9,221 bases of DNA from Syntrophaceae bacterium CG2_30_49_12 (GTDB lineage Bacteria; Desulfobacterota; Syntrophia; Syntrophales; CG2-30-49-12), in contig MNZP01000036.1 of NCBI GenBank assembly GCA_001873675.1, positions 11,227 to 20,447 on the forward strand, in the 5' to 3' direction. The position numbers were made by a program, and so were the translations under genes. Positions 4,605 to 9,221 of the stretch are shown piece after piece. Numbering within the stretch: position 1 is the stretch's first letter; every line of letters begins with the position of its first letter. The notes beneath the pieces were generated by a model that did no database searches, had not been told where the DNA came from, and worked only from the letters and a program-made list of their open reading frames with translations.

Positions 4605-5051
4605 ATGTACGAAAAGATACTTGTTCCCCTCGATGGGTCTAAGGTTGCGGAGGAGGCTATTCTGCCCCATGTAAGATCAGTAGCCGAGGAGGGTCGTAAG
4701 GTAAGGGAGGTGATACTCCTACAAGTTATAGAGACCCCTCCCGCCTGGGTAATGGAACATGATAGTTTTCAAGAATCTCATGAGGCTCAGAAAAAAATAG
4801 CTAAAGAATACCTTTCTAAGATACAATCCCAGCTCAAGTTGGAAGGAGTGAATGTCACCTCAGAGGTATTGGTAGGTAGCGCTGCGGAAACGATCATAGA
4901 TTTTGCCAAACAGAAGAAGGTAGACCTCATCCTCATGACCACGAATGTTAGCTCTGAAATAAGTCAATTGATAATCGGCAGCGTAGCAAATAAGGTAATG
5001 CGCTATTCCAGGCTGCCGGTACTGATGGTGAGACCTCCTGTAAAGAAATAA
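4605..5051 (+). CDS. Universal stress protein (UspA family)
   Basis: The 148-residue product has the single-domain Usp fold: MYEKILVPLDGSKVAEEAI at the N-terminus (strand 1 and the conserved D9), VILLQVIETP, the central helix HEAQKKIAKEYLSKIQSQL, VLVGSAAETIIDFAKQKKVDLILM, and C-terminal IIGSVANKVMRYSRLPVLMVRP. The family's ATP loop, G-x2-G-x9-G-S/T, is degenerate: TTNVSSEISQLIIGS keeps only the final G-S, with T and V where the first two glycines belong. It may therefore belong to the non-ATP-binding class, as proposed for some UspA homologues. It has its own promoter and is more AT-rich than the genes on either side, consistent with independent origin or expression demands. Usp proteins are cytosolic and usually induced by stress or growth arrest; the partner here is unknown. 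Confidence 0.93.
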   Translation: MYEKILVPLDGSKVAEEAILPHVRSVAEEGRKVREVILLQVIETPPAWVMEHDSFQESHEAQKKIAKEYLSKIQSQLKLEGVNVTSEVLVGSAAETIIDFAKQKKVDLILMTTNVSSEISQLIIGSVANKVMRYSRLPVLMVRPPVKK

Positions 5052-5066
5052 ATTCTGACCACCATC

Positions 5067-5084
5067 ATTGATGCCACCATCAAT
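5067..5084. terminator. Weak inverted repeat after the universal stress protein gene
   Basis: ATTGATG-CCAC-CATCAAT forms a 7-bp stem with a 4-nt loop, 15 nt after the stop. It is AT-rich and has no following T-run, so it is a poor intrinsic terminator. It could equally be a regulatory dyad upstream of the next promoter. Confidence 0.3.
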
Positions 5085-5111
5085 AGCTGCACCTATAATC
5101 TTTAAAAATAC

Positions 5112-5139
5112 TTGACAAATGTGTTTATGTGGTTATAGC
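5112..5139 (+). promoter_or_regulatory. Sigma70-like promoter for the YCF48-like/RND operon
   Basis: A consensus TTGACA (5112-5117) is followed after 16 nt by TATAGC (5134-5139), 45 nt before the ATG at 5185. GGGAGGGGAGGG at 5164-5175 supplies the ribosome-binding site. Confidence 0.6.
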
Positions 5140-5184
5140 TGTGTCATGGTATAAAATTTTTACGGGAGGGGAGGGTGAATAAGG

Positions 5185-6270
5185 ATGCTAATCAAACGTT
5201 TAATCAGAATCGTCGTTTCAATATTACCGGTGATTATTATTGTCGGGTTGCTCTATGTTGCTTTCTTTGTCAAACCTCAGACAGGAGAAGCTGTTCTCAA
5301 GCCTTATCCCATCGTCAGAAGAGACCGTATTTATGGCGTTACGTTGCCGACGCCGACGACGATCTGGGCGGTGGGCAGTCATGGCAAAATTTTGCGCAGC
5401 GACGATAGCGGAAAATCCTGGGTGTTGCAAGCGTCGCCGACGCTTGCCCATCTGCAGGATATCGCTGCCTGGGATGAGAAACGGGCCTGCGTTGTGGGCA
5501 ACGAAGGGATTATCCTTACCACCACTGACGGAGGAAAGCGCTGGAAAAAGGTAAAGACACCTCTTGACGACCAAGAAGCTAAGACTGGATCCGGAGAGAA
5601 GGGCCTGGATGTGCAGGTGTCCTCAAGCATGAGCGAAGAAATGGCTAAAGAGACGGCTTCCCAAACACCCAAGAAGCTGATAGCAGTTAAGACTTTTCCC
5701 GATGGCAGCGCCTGGGCAGTCGGTGAGATGGGGGCGGTCCTCTGCTCGAAAGACGAAGGGCGAACCTGGGAACGCAGGATGAAAGCAGAAGATGTGGGCT
5801 GGAACGATTGTTCTTTCATCGAGCAGAATGGTTTGATAGTCGGTGAATTTGGGCGTATCATGAGGACGGATGACGGCGGCCAAACGTGGACTGCCGTCAA
5901 ATCTCCGGTGGAAAGCTCTCTCATGGGGGTGGCCTTCCGGGATAAGGAACATGGGGTTGCTGTGGGACTCCAGGGCGTTGTCCTCGTTACGGAAGATGGC
6001 GGCAAGCGCTGGACGCAGGCGCCGGCAGCAACCAGCGAGCACTTATTCTCTGTTATATGGGACGGGGGACAGTGGGTCGCCGTCGGTGACAAGGGGGTAA
6101 TGTTTAAAGGCGATCCCGCCGGTCTTAACTGGAGCGGGGGAAGAATAACAGACCTCGACACATCCTGGTACACCAAGGTGCGGAAGATAGATGATCGCTA
6201 CTATTGTTCAGGTGACCGCCTGGCCGTCCTAAAAGAAGGCGTGATAGAGTTTTTTGATCGGAAAATATAG
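5185..6270 (+). CDS. Membrane-anchored YCF48-like / BNR-repeat beta-propeller protein
   Basis: The 361-residue product starts with a positively charged N-terminus and one hydrophobic segment (about residues 9-29, IVVSILPVIIIVGLLYVAFF), which is probably an uncleaved anchor placing the rest outside the cytoplasmic membrane. The outer part is a propeller of YCF48/BNR-type repeats, each with a G-x2-G strand and an Asp-box-like D-x-G-x-x-W: residues 73-79, 115-120, 190-195, 229-235 and 271-276, with a last partial blade near GDKGVMFKG. Blades two and three are separated by a charged, low-complexity insert (about 128-163). YCF48 itself helps photosystem II assembly, but bacterial homologues outside phototrophs commonly sit beside RND transporters, as here, so a periplasmic partner or assembly role for the transporter is inferred. 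The RND gene starts 21 nt downstream. Confidence 0.85.
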   Translation: MLIKRLIRIVVSILPVIIIVGLLYVAFFVKPQTGEAVLKPYPIVRRDRIYGVTLPTPTTIWAVGSHGKILRSDDSGKSWVLQASPTLAHLQDIAAWDEKRACVVGNEGIILTTTDGGKRWKKVKTPLDDQEAKTGSGEKGLDVQVSSSMSEEMAKETASQTPKKLIAVKTFPDGSAWAVGEMGAVLCSKDEGRTWERRMKAEDVGWNDCSFIEQNGLIVGEFGRIMRTDDGGQTWTAVKSPVESSLMGVAFRDKEHGVAVGLQGVVLVTEDGGKRWTQAPAATSEHLFSVIWDGGQWVAVGDKGVMFKGDPAGLNWSGGRITDLDTSWYTKVRKIDDRYYCSGDRLAVLKEGVIEFFDRKI

Positions 6271-6291
6271 GGGAAAGGGGAAGGAAGTCTC

Positions 6292-8667
6292 ATGGAAGAA
6301 GAGAAAAAAACCTATAGCTGGGAAGAAACTGCACATAGTAAAATATTGATAGGTTTTACAGATTTCTGTTTTCGGCATCGCATGGCGGTAACAATGCTTC
6401 TTGCCGTCATCTCGACGATTTTTGCCGTTTTTGCCTTCCGGGTACCCATAAAGACTATTTTTGAGGAACTCCTGCCCACGAAACACCCCTATGTTATCGT
6501 TAATGAACGTTTCAAAAAGACCTTCGGCGGATCGAATATCGTCAACATCATGGTGGAAGCGGAAAAGGGCGATATCTTCAACCGCGATGTCCTGGCCAAG
6601 GTCCAACAGATCACCAACGAACTGCAGTTTGTGGAGGGGGTCAATCCATTTCAGGTCATCTCTCTGGCCACTAAGAAGCTCCGGGATGTGCGTGCATCCA
6701 CGGAAGGGATTTTAAGCGTCCCCATGATGTGGCCTGATATACCCAAAAACGAGGAAGAGATGAGCAAGCTCCGGGACGCCATCCTGGGGAATGAATTGGT
6801 TTACGGCCGCTACGTCTCGCGGGATATGAAGTCAACACTGATCACCGTTGACTTCTACGATCATCTGCTGAAATATGACGCGGCCTTTAAAGAGATCATG
6901 AAGATTGTGGAAAAGGCCGAGGGGAATGGCGTCAAGGTAGGAATAGTGGGGGAACCGATCCTCTACGGTTGGGTGGGGTATTACTTTACCGAAACCATGA
7001 CGATCTTCTTTATCACTATTGTTTCCACCGCCCTCGTCCTGTTTCTCCTTATGAGAACCTGGCGCGGCACTCTCTATCCGATGATGGCCGGACTCTTGAG
7101 CGCGATATGGGCGTTCGGCGTCGCCGGCATGGCCGGTTTTCACCTGGATCCCCTGACCGTGGTGTTGGCTTTCCTGATTACCGCCCGCTGCATTTCCCAC
7201 TCGGTCCAGTTTGTTTCGCGGTTTGACTTCGAGATTGCCGGTGGAATGGAACCCTTCAAGGCGGCCAGGCTTGCCATGCTGGGGCTGATCAAACCCGGTC
7301 TGCTTGGCGTGGCCACGGATGCCGCGGGGATCATGGTGGTGGTCCTCACCCCCATTCCGCTTCTCCAGAAAGTCGCCATCATCGGGGGGGTCTGGGTATC
7401 AACCATTGCTGTCTGCGGGATCGTGCAGATTCCCTTGCTGTTGTCCTGGAGCAGGCGGCCGCGGAAATATGCCCATCCCATTGATGTCTTCCCGATTCTG
7501 CGTAAGATTCTATCCCTTGCCATCCACATTATCTCCACCCGGTGGCGCTATACCGTGGCGAGCGGTTTCCTGGTGATATTTGTGGTAAGCGGGTTTTACG
7601 CCTTCAAGCTGAAAGTGGGAGATACCCGTCCCGGCTCGCCGATCCTCTGGCCTGATTCGAGTTACAACATAGCCGCGGATAAGATGAATATAAAATTTGC
7701 AGGAACCGACAGGCTGTTTGTGGTAATCGCAACAAAAAGATATGATGCCATTAGGGAACCTGTCATCCTGGATTACATGGACTATTTCCAGAATTTCATG
7801 GAATCGCAGCCGGAAGTGGGCGGTTCGCTTTCTCTTGCCGACGCCTTGCCGAAGATAAGGACGATGCTTCGGGAGGGCAACCCGCGCTACAAGGAGTATG
7901 GAGCCAACATCCCGGAAAATTCGGAACTCATCTATATCTATCTCGCGGGCACCGAACCGGGCGATATAGACAGGTTCGTTGATCCGCAGTTTGAGAATGC
8001 CGCGGTGCACTTTATGGTCAAGGATCACAAGGGCGATACCATCCGTGCGACGATTGCCCGGGTGAAGGAATTTGCCGCCAAGCATCCCATACCGGGCGCC
8101 GAATACCTCCTCGCCGGAGGCTTGATAGGCGTCCTCGGAGCGGTCAACGAGGTGATCCTTGCCGGCCAATTCGAATCCATCGCCCTGGCGCTGCTGGCCG
8201 TGGTGATCTTCTGTTACGTCGGCTACCGCTCCCTGGTGGCAGGGCTGTTCTTTATGATACCGGTGATTATTTCCAATACCCTGACTTTTGCCTTCATGGC
8301 CTGGAGAGACATCGGGATCTCCATCAACACCTTGCCCGTAGCGGCGACAGGGATCGGTCTGGGTGTTGACTATGCCTTCTACATCTGTGACGGCATCCGG
8401 GAAGAGCTGCGCCGTGGTCACGACCTCATGGGCGCCATCACCAACTCCATATCCTCCGCCGGCAGAGGCGTGCTGGTTACCTTGATTACCCTGGTTACCT
8501 GTATCGTTTTCTGGGATTTCTCCTCGCTGCGGTTCCAGGCCGAGATGGGGATCCTGATCGGTCTATGGCTTGCCATCTCTGCCCTCACTGCTCTCTTCCT
8601 CATGCCTACCCTCGTATGGATCTTCCGTCCCGATTTTATCATGGGAGAGAGCAACAATAAAAAATGA
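6292..8667 (+). CDS. RND superfamily transporter (MMPL-type)
   Basis: The 791-residue inner-membrane protein has the duplicated RND plan: first membrane helix about residues 31-49, a large extracytoplasmic domain (~50-225), a cluster of helices (TMTIFFITIVSTALVLFLLM onward), then a second helix near YTVASGFLVIFVVSGFYAF, a second large domain and a second cluster. The length and two-domain plan fit the MMPL/HpnN-like lipid or hydrophobe exporters rather than ~1030-residue AcrB pumps. The proton-relay region of the second half, GIGLGVDYAFYI, keeps the conserved Asp (D693). The matching place in the first half reads LITARCISHSVQF, with Ser302/His303 and no Asp. AAGGAAG at 6281-6287 precedes the ATG. 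It overlaps the following gene by ATGA. No membrane fusion protein or outer-membrane channel is encoded here; the substrate is unknown. Confidence 0.9.
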   Translation: MEEEKKTYSWEETAHSKILIGFTDFCFRHRMAVTMLLAVISTIFAVFAFRVPIKTIFEELLPTKHPYVIVNERFKKTFGGSNIVNIMVEAEKGDIFNRDVLAKVQQITNELQFVEGVNPFQVISLATKKLRDVRASTEGILSVPMMWPDIPKNEEEMSKLRDAILGNELVYGRYVSRDMKSTLITVDFYDHLLKYDAAFKEIMKIVEKAEGNGVKVGIVGEPILYGWVGYYFTETMTIFFITIVSTALVLFLLMRTWRGTLYPMMAGLLSAIWAFGVAGMAGFHLDPLTVVLAFLITARCISHSVQFVSRFDFEIAGGMEPFKAARLAMLGLIKPGLLGVATDAAGIMVVVLTPIPLLQKVAIIGGVWVSTIAVCGIVQIPLLLSWSRRPRKYAHPIDVFPILRKILSLAIHIISTRWRYTVASGFLVIFVVSGFYAFKLKVGDTRPGSPILWPDSSYNIAADKMNIKFAGTDRLFVVIATKRYDAIREPVILDYMDYFQNFMESQPEVGGSLSLADALPKIRTMLREGNPRYKEYGANIPENSELIYIYLAGTEPGDIDRFVDPQFENAAVHFMVKDHKGDTIRATIARVKEFAAKHPIPGAEYLLAGGLIGVLGAVNEVILAGQFESIALALLAVVIFCYVGYRSLVAGLFFMIPVIISNTLTFAFMAWRDIGISINTLPVAATGIGLGVDYAFYICDGIREELRRGHDLMGAITNSISSAGRGVLVTLITLVTCIVFWDFSSLRFQAEMGILIGLWLAISALTALFLMPTLVWIFRPDFIMGESNNKK

Positions 8668-9131
8668 AGGTCATGAGATATCTCGTTACAGTGGTTGTTT
8701 TATTTTTGCTTACCTGTTCGTTTCCTGCCCTTGCAGAAGATGGTTTTACTAAAAAGGACAGGGAACTCCTCATCGAGCTCAGGGTAAAGATGGGAGAAAT
8801 TGACAAGAGATTTGAACAGGTTGACAAGAGGTTTGATCAGATTGACAAGAGGTTTGAACAGGTTGACAAGAGGTTTGAACAGGTTGACAAGAGATTCGGA
8901 GATATGTTCAATTTCCTATATATCCTTGCCGGTATATTCACCTCTTTAGTGGCTGTGGTGATTGGGTTTGGCTATTGGGACAGGAGGACGATCATCAGGG
9001 AGGCAAGGAGGGAGGCCATTGAGTTTATAGAGAAGGAGGGTGTTCTGCGGAGGGTGCTGGATGCCCTCAGGGAGCTTTCCCTTGAGGACAACAGGTTGGC
9101 GAATGCCTTGAGGCGATTCAATCTGTTGTGA
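8664..9131 (+). CDS. Exported coiled-coil membrane protein with heptad repeats
   Basis: The 155-residue product starts with a signal peptide (KVMRYLVTVVVLFLLTCSFPALA, cleavage likely after A24). Residues 46-80 are five successive heptads of the type (I/V)DKRFEQ, a coiled coil encoded by 21-bp tandem repeats. A membrane helix follows (about 84-104, FLYILAGIFTSLVAVVIGFGY), then a charged amphipathic tail (RRTIIREARREAIEFIEKEG). The order exported coiled coil, membrane helix, cytosolic helix suggests a small trimeric or tetrameric bitopic protein, similar in plan to Bdr-type repeat proteins, with no known enzymatic function. ATG 8664 overlaps the RND stop in an ATGA junction, so it is co-translated with the transporter and could be an accessory subunit; this is inferred only from coupling. 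Confidence 0.8.
   Translation: MKVMRYLVTVVVLFLLTCSFPALAEDGFTKKDRELLIELRVKMGEIDKRFEQVDKRFDQIDKRFEQVDKRFEQVDKRFGDMFNFLYILAGIFTSLVAVVIGFGYWDRRTIIREARREAIEFIEKEGVLRRVLDALRELSLEDNRLANALRRFNLL
8799..8903 (+). repeat. Five 21-bp in-frame tandem repeats
   Basis: Units starting at 8799, 8820, 8841, 8862 and 8883 read (A/G)TTGACAAGAG followed by (A/G)TTTGA and (A/T)CAG; the fifth diverges at its end (TTCGGAGAT). The third and fourth units differ only in the first base, showing recent copy-number change. The 21-bp length keeps the coiled coil in frame. Confidence 0.92.
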
Positions 9132-9221
9132 TCTTCGTTCCATACAGGAAAGGGGGGATGAGGGGAGATAAGATTTAATAGCGGTAATGGTATAGAGGAA
9201 AGGGGGGTCGTCCATACATGA
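9132..9221 (+). other. G-rich 3' segment with 12-bp direct repeats and a possible next start codon
   Basis: AGGAAAGGGGGG occurs exactly at 9146-9157 and 9196-9207, and CCATAC occurs near each (9140-9145 and 9212-9217). An ATG at 9218 lies 10 nt after the second copy, which could act as its ribosome-binding site, but only one codon is within the window. No terminator hairpin is evident after the coiled-coil gene. Confidence 0.4.

Noticed and set aside
5379..6176. Minus-strand 265-residue reading frame
   Set aside because: It is antisense to the YCF48-like gene; its repeated PPSSV segments mirror the DGG-W repeats of the sense strand.
7510..8421. Minus-strand 303-residue reading frame
   Set aside because: It lies entirely antisense to the well-supported RND gene and has a composition typical of a codon shadow.

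Overview
The window looks like a chromosomal stretch of an anaerobic bacterium, most likely a syntrophic or sulfate-reducing member of the Desulfobacterota (old Deltaproteobacteria, Syntrophales-like). This is inferred from gene content: a formylmethanofuran dehydrogenase-type molybdopterin enzyme beside Fe-S proteins, a UspA protein, and a YCF48-like/RND pair. The G-rich palindromic repeats next to a DUF559 gene also fit. No rRNA or tRNA gene is present, so the placement is soft. All real genes lie on the + strand.

Region 1 (1-3147) is a redox operon. An unrecognised gene (530-1090) overlaps a fwdB-like catalytic subunit gene (1077-2318). That gene overlaps by a GTGA junction a fwdD-like molybdopterin-dinucleotide-binding protein gene (2315-2632). 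A cysteine-rich three-cluster Fe-S protein gene (2674-3147) follows. Together they could form a Mo/W formyl- or formate-type oxidoreductase with a dedicated electron carrier. The A and C subunits of classical formylmethanofuran dehydrogenase are not in the window.

Two small foreign-looking units interrupt this operon. The first (58-497) is a DUF559/Vsr-like nuclease gene between perfect 34-bp inverted repeats; a 21-bp core of the same repeat recurs at 2636-2656. The second (3155-3726) is a four-helix-bundle (S23/IVP-type) gene between 7-bp tandem arrays in inverted orientation. That gene is broken by a frameshift centred on a perfect 19-nt hairpin. In both units the 3' repeat is read as the end of the protein. 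The shared design, a small gene bracketed by inverted repeats with no transposase, is the most unusual structure here.

Region 2 (3731-4513) is a hypothetical gene whose C-terminal half resembles the 530-1090 product by eye, so the redox operon may once have continued into it. Region 3 (4522-5051) is a separately promoted universal stress protein gene with a degenerate ATP-binding loop.

Region 4 (5112-9131) has its own promoter and encodes three envelope proteins: a membrane-anchored YCF48/BNR-repeat protein, a 791-residue RND (MMPL-type) transporter, and a small exported coiled-coil protein coupled to the transporter by an ATGA overlap. This looks like an envelope transport system of unknown substrate. 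The last 90 bases are G-rich and end in a possible start codon of a further gene.
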